NCBI RefSeq assembly: GCF_019925205.1 | Contig: NC_083562.1 | Span: 18,972,001-19,036,000, forward strand | From: Metopolophium dirhodum | Taxonomy: Eukaryota > Arthropoda > Insecta > Hemiptera > Aphididae | Direction of reading: 5' to 3' | DNA: 64,000 nt | Part shown: positions 38,527 to 49,700 of the stretch, in pieces | Numbering within the stretch: the first letter of the stretch is position 1 | How the letters are laid out: each line of letters starts with the position of its first letter | Notes under the pieces: model-generated | Seen by the model: the letters and a program-made list of their open reading frames with translations, nothing else | Databases searched by the model: none | What the model was told of the DNA's origin: nothing | Translations under genes and position numbers: made by a program

Positions 38527-39100
38527 GTTTTCTGTCCCACTTTTTATTTTAAAAAATATTGCGTGACTATAACAGTGTTGTGCAACTTTTTCCAACAACA
38601 ATTTTTGAACAAATTATATTTTTAACACTTTATTCGAAACTTTTTGTGCACGATATCGTCATTAAGGTACTTACAACTAATTTCAGGCTACTAATTAATA
38701 TCATTTTAATATCAGTACTCAGTAGTATTACCATATTAAATAAGTACATTTGGTTTATTTGTACATTTAAGCAACTATAGATTTGTATACTGACTATTAT
38801 TGTGCGAATAGCCATTATGTTGCTCCAGGAAATGGTCACAAATGAATGGCTCATTTATGGTCTGTAAAACATTTCTATCAAACAGCATCAGACTTTTAAT
38901 CGTGATTATTGCTTTCTTCTTTGACATCATAATAGTACTTTCTTCCTTAACTTCATAATATTGGTCAACTCTCTTCTAATCGAACAACTACTAAATAAAA
39001 TAACTCTTAAATTATTCGAAAGCACTATATAGTACTATACACGAATTGAGTTAAATTATTATTATTCATAATATTCGTTAGCAAATTAAAGCATTATATA
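38527..39100. other. No gene recognised
   Basis: Overlapping 73- and 74-codon frames on opposite strands (38559-38854) have A+T-driven composition and no motif. I regard both as chance. Confidence 0.45.
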
Positions 39101-40530
39101 GGTCAGAATTAATTATACGCTCACATGCCCTAAGCCTCGATTTTTTGGGACACGCTGTATACGAATTTTCTTAAACGAAAAACGTCTCGCGATAATTACT
39201 ACGCGGGGATACGATGGCCACCATCAATGGTGATAAATTACTTCTATAAAGGTAGTACAAAAGCAGTCTACCAAAATCTGGGCCGTTGACCGCCGTCCGA
39301 AATTTTGCGTATATATCACAGCGAGTTTTTCGCGCACGACGACACCTTTTATATCCGAACGACAAATGAGAATATTCCGCCGAGCATATGCCGTGCTATT
39401 GACCTATAATATAACTGTAAGTTGGTGTGTCACAGAACTGCAGGACAATATATAATATTATTATATACTGCGAGCGTATGCCCTTTTGCAGTTTCGAACT
39501 GTAATAAAAAAATCAACCGTTTATTAGAATCAAAAATAGTAATAACCTATAACCAAATTTTATTTGAATTACTTTTGTCGCTTTTGTCGTTTCGAACAGT
39601 AACGATCAATTCAAAAACAATGAAAATGACCAGCACTAGCTAATACGACTTTTCTGCATTTACCATTAAATGATTACAAAACTGTGAGGGTCCCCTTGGG
39701 TGTTGTCCTCCCGCTCACTCAACCCACCCCACCTTTACCCCCTCACTCTCCTATAATAGACGGCGCGCGGCGTCTCCGGTGTGGGCGGAGTCCAGGTTTC
39801 AGTGCGTCATACCATTATTTTATACGATTCGCCACATTGCCACAAATGCGAATCGTATTGGGATCAGAATTCATAGATGACTGTGTTCGACATATTTTAT
39901 TTTGTTTTTCCTATTATTATTATAATTTATTCAATTTTATTTTATACCGTAGTGACAAAATCATGACGCGTGCGTGTATAATGTATATTTTATATTAAAA
40001 TGTGATGCACTTGAAATTATGCACATTGTACAAATGCACGCATACAGACGGATCAAAAGTACAACATAAAAAACGACAGTGACATTTGGTCGTCAAGTTT
40101 ATTCCGTGCGAGTTCCCGCGGTCTAAAAGGGACTTCGCGTTCAGTCCACCCTACACAATTATAGACGTAGGTATACAAATAATTATACAGCATCAGTAAT
40201 ATCATAGAACAATAATAATCGTAATATCTAGGTGTATCGATGCGCATCAGCCTCATACGTGGCGTAGGTAAATACCGAACGTTTTGCATCGCTGTCCAGC
40301 TGTTGCGTAATTTAGAGGCATATATTTCGTCAAACAAATGTATTTCATTGACAATTAACGATGGATCGACAGTTACAATACATCGCTATGATCAAAACAT
40401 TTGCAAACAAGCTATACCGTTTGATCTGTTAAAAATAAAGCAAAATGTCGGCATACGTGACTATAATGCTAGTTTTGCACGTGGTCATTTTGGAGTAACC
40501 ATGGTGGGGGGAGAGGTAAAAGCATAATTT
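39101..40530. promoter_or_regulatory. CpG-rich region of unknown function
   Basis: Three CpG-rich blocks lie here: about 39170-39400, 39680-39870 and 40060-40280. The middle one contains a C-rich tract, CCTATAATAGACGGCGCGCG and a GGGCGGAG box. Several 64-104-codon frames on both strands overlap without any known domain. The composition resembles promoter or 5' UTR sequence of a gene whose coding exons I cannot identify. A word close to the terminus of a common insect transposon (TTTTTTGGGACACGCTGTAT) lies at about 39141-39160. Confidence 0.3.
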
Positions 40531-40951
40531 ATGTGGACATGTGGTATAACATTTTTTAATGGGGGTTATAGCAGCCTATAATCGTCAAATAATGTTTCGG
40601 ATAAACAACATATTATTATATTTTAAAAATGTGTCCTAAAAATCTTTTCTCACTCCGGTAGACAAATTATACTAAAAGAAAATGTCTATTTATAAATTAT
40701 AATTACTAAGCTTAACTTATTTTTATTTTCAAATGTACCCCCACGTAAATTTATATGAGCTGCAGGGAGTAGATTTGATTGTGTATTTCATAAAAGATAA
40801 AATTAAACTATACATTTTTATTTACAATTTTTTTAATTTATTTGATTGATAAAAATAACTCGCTGAGGAACATTTTTTCACCAGTTATAATTTTCAAAGG
40901 AAATTTTGAACAAAAATAAATATTATAATTTGTTTAAAAAAAAACCAGTAC

Positions 40952-41045
40952 AGTAAACACTCGATTAACCGTCACAGTCGGAACCAGGACTATGACGATT
41001 AATCGAATAGACGGTTAACAGACATTTTTGTTTATATTGTTATAA
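40952..41045. mobile_element. Single pogo/Tigger-like terminus
   Basis: TA followed by CAGTAAACACTCGATTAACC matches the general CAGTNNAC...CGATTAACCG look of pogo/Tigger-type termini. A partly inverted GACGATTAATCG word follows. The opposite terminus is not found, so this is a solo or truncated end. Confidence 0.5.
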
Positions 41046-41109
41046 AGGTAGATTTTAATATTAAGTTGAAACGATAACTTTTTTGAGAACATTTATTAAG
41101 AACATTTTT

Positions 41110-41256
41110 TCAGTCAATAATATTAGCTAAATCCCTTTCATGTTGAAGCAACGATAGATCTGAAAATCTATCTTCGGTCATCGAATTTCCCATGCACGTT
41201 TTTAATTGTCGCATTACTGAAAAGTGAAAAGGATCGTTCACATGAAGCAAAACTTA
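41110..41256 (-). pseudogene. hAT transposase C-terminal (hATC) relic
   Basis: In one frame the minus strand reads SFASCERSFSLF, and after a one-base frame change QLKTCMGNSMTEDRFSDLSL followed by LQHERD and a TGA stop at 41112-41110. This matches the hAT dimerisation tail, in which a CERxFSxLxxIKxxLRSTM-like block is followed by xERLxxLxLLxIExD (the ZMYM1-like hAT group). The frameshift and the absence of the rest of the transposase show that it is dead. It may be what remains of an autonomous partner for hAT MITEs like those in this window. Confidence 0.7.
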
Positions 41257-44200
41257 CATTCCTACCTATAGTAAATAGAGCTAGTGTGCTACTTATATAC
41301 CTAGTATCTCAATTAGGTACCTATATAAATTAGATAAAACTTTTTTTTTAATTAAATCATATACAAAATAACATCTATGTCAAGATCAACTTTACCAATA
41401 CAATTTTTCTTTATCAACTTTTCAACCTTAATGAATATAATACATATAAATAAGAATGGTTCTTATCAATAGGTACATAAACCATTTTAAAACAAAAAAG
41501 TGGTATTATAATTTTAAAGTAACCAACAAAAAAAAAAAAATTTATTTATTTGTATAATTAACTTCATACAGTTCAATAAAAAGTACCTATATAGATACTT
41601 AAAACATTCTTACTTATGTGTATATTGTATAATACTATAATGTATATACAAAAATAATGTAATTCCGAGTTCTGACCGATATAGTTTAAACACAATTTAT
41701 TATCGTTGTTTAAATAATGTACGGAAATAAAACTACTCACCTATTAATTCTTATTTGTTATAGGTAGCCAGGTAGGTACATAAAGTAAAATAATTTTCAT
41801 GTATTCACAGTTAGATGCACTTTGCATATGGTATAGAGTATAAAAGATAACCATCCATTATAATAATGCATAAAAGATGGAATTTTCTATACAATAATGG
41901 TTTACAAATATGAAAGAAATTCGTTATAATCATCAATACTCATATACTAATCTTCTATATTATTATAAATATGTTTGGCTTTTTTTTTGATTTTTTTTTC
42001 TAATGTAATTGTTTGGTATAAAGATGAATAATTTTAAAGTTTAAAAAATGTTTTGTTAAGTAGTTATATTGGCAATTTTTTTTATTGGGTGTAGTAACAA
42101 AGAGATGTCCGCTAATAATCGCTGCATGCAGTGCACACTACAATTTATATTGGGCCGTTCGTCGTCGACACGGTTTTTATATTAATAGACGGTGTATAGT
42201 AGCGTTTGCATTTATTGTAATATTCGCACAACTATAAGCCTATAAGTTATAAGTTATAACAATATGTTTGCACGGCTTAACTAAAACTTAAATTTTAAAT
42301 AAGAATTGAAAATACCGTGTAGTTTTATAAAAACGTTGCTTTAAAATAGTCGATATTAATTGCACCTATTATTTATTTATTTTCTTGAAATTTGTATGCG
42401 AACTTAAGCTAATATAAAATAATTCCGTGATATAATGTATAAATAACTCAATAATTATAGTTATAAAATATACCAAGGGTAAATTATTTAATTATAGTTT
42501 TATATTATTTAGTATTATTTATTTATATTATTTATCATACATGGTCCTTATACCTTTTATAGCCCCCTTAGCCTCCCCTCTATTCTGTTAATGACTAAGT
42601 GGACTTCAGCTCCCCCAAATGTTTAAACCTAATGTTCTTTGATTTTATTTTGTAATTTTACTTGGATATCTGACATAGTAAGTTATGTCATTATGTCAAA
42701 TACAATCAATCTAATATTGATAATACTAGCACCTTGGAAACAGTATGTCAAGTGTCGATTAATAATATGCTGATGTGGTCACGATTTTATAACGTAGAAT
42801 AATATGATGTTATGGTGGCATGTATTCTGTGTATCGTAGGTAGATAAAATTTTGTTTTTCCCTAAATAATTTCAGCTGAAAACGGGTTTCATTATATGTA
42901 GCATAAATCTTTGAAAACTTAAAAAGTTAGAATGTAGGATTATTATGATGTTATTGTTACACAGCATTTAGTTTACTCGGGAGTTTACGGTTTTGTCTAA
43001 TAATTAATTATTTTTGTCTTAACATCAGTGCAAATGCTTAAATGAAACTTAAAATAATGTTTCGCACTAAAGACCTGCTCAAAAAACAACCTACTATAAC
43101 TCTAAGGGATGTAGTATACATTTTTAAGAAATCTTATTAAAATATAGTGTTATTGGAACTCTAATTTGTGAAGAAACTAACTTGACAGTGACAATTATTA
43201 TTTTAATTTCTACGCAATTTGGTCATCATATTTTCCTCGTTTTGTTCTTTAGTGTCTATATCGCAATATACATTTTACTATTTTAGATTCGATTACAAAC
43301 TGTTTCATGAGTTCGTTTCGTAAAACAGATTACAGAGCATCTACATAAAACCCAATTTGGCCAACTGGCAACTACCTACAATCAAATACAAGTTTGACCC
43401 TAATCAGTAATCGCACAGCGTCATGTTAAACGCTTACTAATAAAAAACTAATATTTTCAAATAAAATATACTCCATAACCTTTTTTTTTGTAAATTAATT
43501 TAACACATTTTAAAACATAACTAACTACAACAATGTAAATATTTAAAAATTTTATGGAAATTATCTTTAAAGGAGTTATTGTTGCAGAATAATTTTTGTT
43601 ACATCGAATTGACTCGTGATATTTTTAAAATGTGGATTTCTAATGCTTGTATATTATTTTTCTCACGACATATTTTATTTAGGCTTTTTAAATTATATCA
43701 TATATTAAATCTAACGATCTTAGGCATAAACCTAATTTCTTAATAAATAACTGTATTCAAATCTTAGTTTTATAATAGCAAAAACAGATATGAATATGAA
43801 ATATATTTTCAATTTAATGATGTATCTATAATCAAATAAATAATGTAAATAAATGATTCGAAAATAAAGTCATAAATATTTCCGTGTATTATAATATTAT
43901 ATGGCCTACAATAATATGGTCATGCAATAATGGGATTTGGGACGCTAAGTATATACTGTACCTATTTATTATTATGTATAAAACAACCTTAAAATATATT
44001 TATTATATTTGAAAGTAAATTGTACGATAGTATACTTGTGTTTAAGGTCAAACTACGCAAGTAAAAATGATTATTGAAGTTATACTTTTTTAAAAAGGCC
44101 TTAAACATTCAACATTCTTAAGAAACAAATTTTAGTGTAACGATACCTATCGGTATAAAGCGATCGTTCAAGAAAATACATCTGTATGGTGTATCGACTA

Positions 44201-44400
44201 GTATCGGGCTCAGACTTACTGTGAACACAAGATATATAGGTATAAAATAACTAGATAATATTGTTTAACGGATTGTATAGTTTAATTATTTACACAATAA
44301 TAAAAAAAAAATATTTATGAAATATACACAATATATAATATGCATATGTATAAATGCGTAATAGCTATGAAATCTAAAAGGGTCATGGTTCAAAATAATG
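41257..44400. other. Gene-free A+T-rich stretch
   Basis: I see no open frame with a motif, no RNA gene and no clear inverted-repeat element in these 3 kb. Confidence 0.5.
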
Positions 44401-44542
44401 CATATATTTTCCAGATAATCCTAATACTACGCGGGTTAAAGTAGCAACCCTAGCATACGGAGCGCAGCCTGTGGCCGTTTAATCGTGCGACTCATTTCGG
44501 GGTGTTTTTTCATGCGGGCGGCCGTACGAGTTTGGTCTCTCT

Positions 44543-44825
44543 CACGGACTAAGATAATATAATGGACTGGAAACGATAAGGTCGGCGGGGATCGAGGTAC
44601 GGCCACGAAAAGGTGTCAGTTAGCTGATAAGAATACTTTTCTTGAAGTTTTCAGCGCTACCGGTGGTTTTATTTGGCTACACAATTTGTATCTTAGTTCG
44701 TGTTAAATGCAGAGGGCGCTGTGAACTCCAGGAACACATAGCGACCCCACGTACTTCGCCTCTTGTACCTACATTCGTGGCCGCGATAGGCTGTTCGTTT
44801 CCAGTCCATTATATCTTAGTCCGTG
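44543..44825. mobile_element. Transposon with 8-bp TSD and CACGGACTAAGAT termini
   Basis: The element is 283 bp long. The left end CACGGACTAAGAT, followed by ATAATGGACTGGAAACG, is matched inverted at the right end, with one 3-bp gap. The octamer GTCTCTCT lies exactly outside both ends (44535-44542 and 44826-44833). The 8-bp duplication fits hAT-like or P-like integration, but the termini are not of the CAGGG type seen elsewhere here. A 65-codon frame inside begins with TTG and is not a gene. The GC content is high relative to the flanks. Confidence 0.85.
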
Positions 44826-44833
44826 GTCTCTCT

Positions 44834-44896
44834 TCATGAATAATATATTTTGATATTATTATCATGAACTAAGATAGTAACTATCTTAATTCATGA
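44834..44896. repeat. Two abutting palindromes sharing TCATGA
   Basis: TCATGA occurs at 44834, 44862 and 44891. The interval 44862-44896 is a 17-bp inverted repeat with one mismatch around a single central base, and 44834-44867 is a weaker inverted repeat. They abut the target duplication of the neighbouring transposon directly. Confidence 0.75.
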
Positions 44897-44930
44897 TTAT
44901 TATACACATTTACCGTATACCGTATACCGA

Positions 44931-44966
44931 GTACCATGTGTATATACCGCATACCGCGTATAATGT
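44931..44966. repeat. ACCGTAT/ACCGCAT short tandem array
   Basis: Several imperfect heptamer units (ACCGTAT, ACCGTAT, ACCGAGT, then ACCGCAT, ACCGCGT) follow each other. It is low-complexity sequence of unknown role. Confidence 0.5.
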
Positions 44967-45474
44967 CCGTAGGTACCCGGCGACCCGTACGCATTTATAT
45001 TATTATCACGTGAATTATTATGTGTAAACCGCATAGATAGTATGTAATATGTATAGCGGTATACGTAATACAAGCGTAAGGTAGGTCATATGGTTTGTTA
45101 AACGAGTAGGCAATAATATATTTAGAACCATCGTCGTATTATTATTATTACTATTATAATAATTTATGATGTATCATAGATGGTCACCGTATGTTCGTAT
45201 AATATATAATATTAGTAGGTATATAATATAATAAAAATATTTTATTTTTTAACAAAATAACAGAAATTGCCTTGTATTTGCATTTTTTTCTTTTTTTCTT
45301 CCTGACAAAGTCATCTAACTTTTTGATTACATTTTTTTTTAGCAGCTGTTCAATTGATAATACATTAAGTTATTTATAAAGAATTGTATTCGTATTCAAT
45401 AGAACAATATTGACATATTTGCGATTAATTTTGTTATTTGTATGGAATAATAATAGTCAGTCCATTCATTTCGC

Positions 45475-46305
45475 AGCAGTGAAGAATTTGTCGGATGTTA
45501 AGATACAGTCCGAGACCGAAATTATGATTCAAGTGTTTGACGATATCCGGGAAAATCGCCCAAAATGGTTGGAAGACTGTGATTTCATCAGTTTGCAGCT
45601 GCACAGACGATATAAATCGTTGCCTAACATGGCATTGCAGTCAAATTCCGCTGGTGAGGCTCCTCAGATCTGTTGGCAGTCCACAACCAATTTAATGATC
45701 CAAGTATTCAGCGACCTCCGAGTGAATCGCACGACAGCTGTGGAAAGTAACGATTTCAAGAATTTGCTGGCGCAAAGACGATGTAATTCTATATGCCCAA
45801 TATGGCATTCCAGACAAATTCCGCAGGCGATGCAGTCTGCGTCGCATCCACGGAAATTAACGTTTTGACGAATTCACCATCTGCCAAATCGACTAATAGA
45901 ACAGTAATGACATCCGTCGCCACAGAAGTTAGTGACATTGAGACGCTGTTATTCGATTCGTTAACTTTTTCACCGGTTCAGCCGGTAGATACCAACGCGC
46001 AGCAGTTAAGTTTGATACAGAACATGTCAACACAGTTAATTGGTGATGCCGAGTTGAAAACAAAACTCGACAAAACCGCCGGAAACACGACTACACGAGA
46101 CTGCTAGTTTACAGGATATGGTAACGGTCGCGGAGATGCTGTAGGAACGGACCCGACAGTAACCGCGGTCAGTCCTAGACGTCGCTCATCACTGTGGAGC
46201 CGAACGAAGAGATTCACTCGGCGAATGTTTTGGCGCCATCGACATAGACCGTTAAGTATAGAGTTTGTAACGTTTTTTAAGGAGTGTTTGGGCACCGGAT
46301 TTTAA
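45475..46305 (+). pseudogene. Unrecognised repeat-containing gene with broken frame
   Basis: A GC-rich coding-like block that I cannot assign to a family. A good acceptor (CATTTCGCAG) precedes it, so the 5' exon lies upstream and is not identified. The frame open from 45475 encodes two 57-codon repeats starting with ETEIMIQVFDDIREN (M at 45524) and TTNLMIQVFSDLRVN (M at 45695). Each runs to a RRxxS-x-PNMAxQxNSAGxA end. In repeat 2 a 2-bp insertion near 45790 shifts the frame, and the matching end (PNMAFQTNSAGDA) continues in the next frame. That frame runs through an acidic linker (SDIETLLFDSLTFSPVQP) to a TAG at 46105-46107. The same frame then stays open to a TAA at 46303-46305, encoding a very basic tail (RRRSSLWSRTKRFTRRMFW) and an EFVTFFKECLGTGF end. 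This looks like a decayed, or unusually decoded, member of a lineage-restricted family. Confidence 0.6.
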
Positions 46306-46980
46306 ACGTTGTTGCAGCAGGCTTTGAAAGTTAACAGAATTTGCCCCATCCCATCAAAACTTTATATTACGCCTGTGTAATACGCCACCGTGCGCGTTTG
46401 TCCCGAGTTCGTTCCACGCTTAAGTGTCCGTCTAAACGCTGTTTGTGTTTGCCGGACAATCCGACCATATCCGCTAGCCATTGTTTGCGTTCGCCCGTCC
46501 GACGTTTTTTGTCTCCTTGTTTGCAGCCGTTGTCAAGTTGCAGATTTTCCGCACGTGTTTCGTGTACCGTGCCTGCACCGTCGGCTCTTCATCGTGTTCT
46601 GTGCCACATCACGGTCGTGTAGGTTTCCCCTAGTCATAGGCGCTCTGTACTAACTTTGCTTTTGCGCAGCGCTAATATAACCGACCGGACAGTATTGTCC
46701 CGTTTGTGCCATAGATCCTCTGTGCAAATAGTCAATGTTCGGCAGTAGCCACAGATCTTATAATATAAATATCTGTGGCAGCATCGGATACTGCTGTCCT
46801 CCGCTACCTCCTTTTGATCGCCTAAGATAAGCTGCAGTCACTGTGGTCAGAATTCTACCACTGAACCAAAAGATATGTTTATGTAAAAAATGATACCTAT
46901 AAATTATAAATATGGCTATACTGCCGTAGTATAATGCAGATTTATACACTAATAAACATGTTTGTTAATATGTTATTTAT
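46306..46980 (+). other. 3' UTR-like region of the repeat-containing gene
   Basis: It keeps elevated GC to about 46850, then becomes A+T-rich and has AATAAA at 46951-46956 followed by a GT/T-rich stretch, the usual look of an insect mRNA 3' end. Overlapping frames of 93 and 87 codons (46341-46653) are Cys/Arg/Val-rich, differ only by frame, and carry no motif. I treat them as shadows. Confidence 0.45.
46951..46956 (+). terminator. Poly(A) signal AATAAA
   Basis: A canonical hexamer, followed within 30 bases by TGTTTGTTAATATG and a T-rich run that could serve as the downstream element. Confidence 0.45.
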
Positions 46981-46995
46981 GGTTTTTATTTTATA

Positions 46996-47408
46996 CTAGC
47001 TGATCCCGTGCACTTCGTTACCCGGCAATCAATAATTATTACCAATATTATAATAGCTTCAAAACCCATGGCTACCATTTACAAACAAAAATTTCCATCG
47101 TAAATCTCAAAATTCCTGTTTGAGCACCTCCCGGGGTTGGTCTTCTCCCTTTTTAAATTAGCCTATCTTCTGCCCAAAGCTGGTCCAATATCTATTTATA
47201 TATATATAAAAATATCTGATCCCGTACACTTCATTGCCCATTAAAAATGCCAACTCTATATGAATAATATGTTTTACACATTACCATGGCAACCATTTAT
47301 GTACAAAAAATTCCATCGAAAATCTGAAAATAATATATAAATGGTTACCATTGTAACATGGACAGACATGCAGACAGACATACATTCATTAATATATTTA
47401 TTATAAAG
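46996..47408. repeat. Two tandem copies of a CTAGCTGATCCCGTGCAC repeat
   Basis: The first copy starts CTAGCTGATCCCGTGCACTT at 46996, and the second (ATCTGATCCCGTACACTTCA) at about 47210. Both continue with a CCATGGCWACCATTTA word and AAATTCCATCG. The second ends in GACAGACATGCAGACAGACA and an A+T-rich tail. The CTAGCTG...CCCG...CTTCGT start and the GACAGACA end resemble the 3' portion of a widespread insect interspersed repeat, probably retroelement-derived. The superfamily is uncertain. Confidence 0.55.
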
Positions 47409-49700
47409 TATAATATTAAGAAACGCGTCAACACGCTGGTGTAAAATGAATTCATTATGCGGCTTTTGGAATCTGTGTATATAGATATTATTATATTATA
47501 TTTTAATTTAAACTATATTAATTGTTAATCTATATAGAAATATTATAATTATGTATATTTTAGACTGTATGACTGTACCACACTATATATTTAAAATGAA
47601 ATTGGAGTTATATTCCGTTATATAAAGATTATTAACATTATTATATTGTATATTGCCTTTTTGGACTTTTGGTTTGTTTTAACTGGTGTATAAATTTCAC
47701 GAGAAACCTTGTATTAAATTCTCAAGATTTTTGACCAATGAACAAAAAATGTCATCAAAAAAGTAATCGAAAACAACCCAAAATACTGTGATTTTATACT
47801 AAGAACATTGTGTAATAGTGCTCTTCGTGGATTTGGTTGCTCCAAATTGTTTAATAATTTTCTCTTGAATGTTCTATTTTAGAATATTATGGTTTTGTCA
47901 TTTAGAATCCTTGTCAATCTTGATCAGTGGCGCTCATTCAGCTTTTATTGTTATTAGTATGATGTACATTATATAATAATAGTAGCTAATAAATACGTAT
48001 ATTATGCTGTATGTACTAGCAATGAGCCTATATAGTGATAGTGCGTAATATATTATCAATAAAATAAAAATGTTTTTAATGGGTTTAATTCGAGAGTATA
48101 CTTGATAAGTATATAATAATTATTATTATATAATATGACAGTTGGATATTAAATATTAATTTTAACGTAAGACACTAATTATTTCATAAGTCAATTAAGT
48201 GGTGATGGCTGGTTTTTCTAGTAAAAATTGACTCACCGATTTTTCCTTGACTTATTAGTTGTTAAGAATATCGAACACCCTTCAATTCAAACGAGGAGAG
48301 AAGTTTATTCCAATATTAAATAATAGTTTTAGATTTTAAATTGAATAAGAAAATTATAAGACCTAAAGTTATAGATAATTTATACAAAGAAGTGTTGGGA
48401 CTTGAGGCTTATGTACTATATATATATATAGCTATGTGCTTTTTTATATATAAATAAAAACTTTGAAAGTGATAAAATCAAAAGTATTACTTTAGTAACA
48501 ACGCAGTTGTTAGTTTTATAAAACGATCAAAAAGAACAATTAGGTCAAATAAAATTTAAAAATTGTATTATATAAACTTCAAGAAGCTGACAATTGATCT
48601 TATTAATGATTAAACTTTGTATATATAAAAAAGATAAAACATTCTTAGCTATAAGCTACAATTTTAAGAATTAATAACGGAAATATATTTTTATATAAAT
48701 AAAAACAGTCAACTGTAAGACGAAGAATCAGTCTTACTGCATATAAGAAAAAAAACATTTCTTGATTTGTTCTACACAAATAAGAATAATAATCATTAAT
48801 TCAAAATATTTAATGAAAAATATGTTGTATTGAAAATATGAGTTACAAGATTTCAGCTATACAATCGTAAAGTTAGAACTTGTATTCAAAACAAAATCTT
48901 TGTTTAAAAGTCCCATTTTAATTTTTAAAATTTTTTTTTTTAGTTTATAATTTTTACTATAACATACTATATAGTGTCATTCCAGTATCTAGTTAATAGT
49001 TATATTAATATATTTCACAATTTAGACATCACTTTTATGATCAATGTGGATGGAAGGTAAATGTAGAATAGATATCAACATCATAGAATTATAAAGTTAA
49101 ATTTACTTTTTTATAAAATTACAATACATATTACTATCCAAATTAAAGGCTATCAAACGATTTAGAATATTATACCTTTTTGGCTAAATGATTGTGAACA
49201 CTTAAAATTCACACAGAACTAACAGCTTACACAATAAACGAATTCGATTGAGATCAAATTGATGTGCAAATGTTGCTATATCATTTAATTGGCTATCCAA
49301 CGTTTCAACTAGTTGAATTTAAACTAAACATTTAAATGTAATGAAAAAAAAAAATATAGAACATCTATCTATATTGTTTAAATAAGTTATAATAAATGTA
49401 TATATATATATTAATAATATGTAAATAAAATGTGTGATACAATTTTTCACAATCATAGACCATAGGTTAATATTTCACATAAATTATAATCTTATAAAAA
49501 ATTTAGCTATAAAAAAATGGTTTCATCAATAAGAAGTTGTAAATTGTAATAATTAATAAGTTACCTTTAGTTTTATATAAATTCCCGAGTAGTGTTAGCC
49601 AATATATTCTAAATATTTTAATAAATTATCTGAATGTTTTGTCACGCAATTTATTTATTTCAAATGTTTTTACTATTTTTGCCTTTTTATTTTTTCAGTG
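47409..49700. other. Gene-free A+T-rich stretch
   Basis: There is a short TA microsatellite near 48418-48431. I see no coding or element structure otherwise. Confidence 0.5.

Noticed and set aside
39141..39160. TTTTTTGGGACACGCTGTAT as a mariner-type terminus
   Set aside because: Only one end is present, with no partner within a sensible distance.
39171..40527. Frames of 64-104 codons as a possible gene
   Set aside because: They overlap on both strands, mostly lack ATG-based structure, and carry no domain; I kept only the CpG-rich region call.
44642..44839. 65-codon frame with a signal-peptide-like start, considered as a 5' exon of the broken gene at 45.5 kb
   Set aside because: It starts with TTG and lies almost entirely inside the transposon at 44543-44825.
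46341..46653. Two overlapping Cys/Arg-rich frames of 93 and 87 codons
   Set aside because: They overlap in different frames after the last stop of the upstream gene and before its AATAAA; composition is that of a GC-rich 3' UTR.
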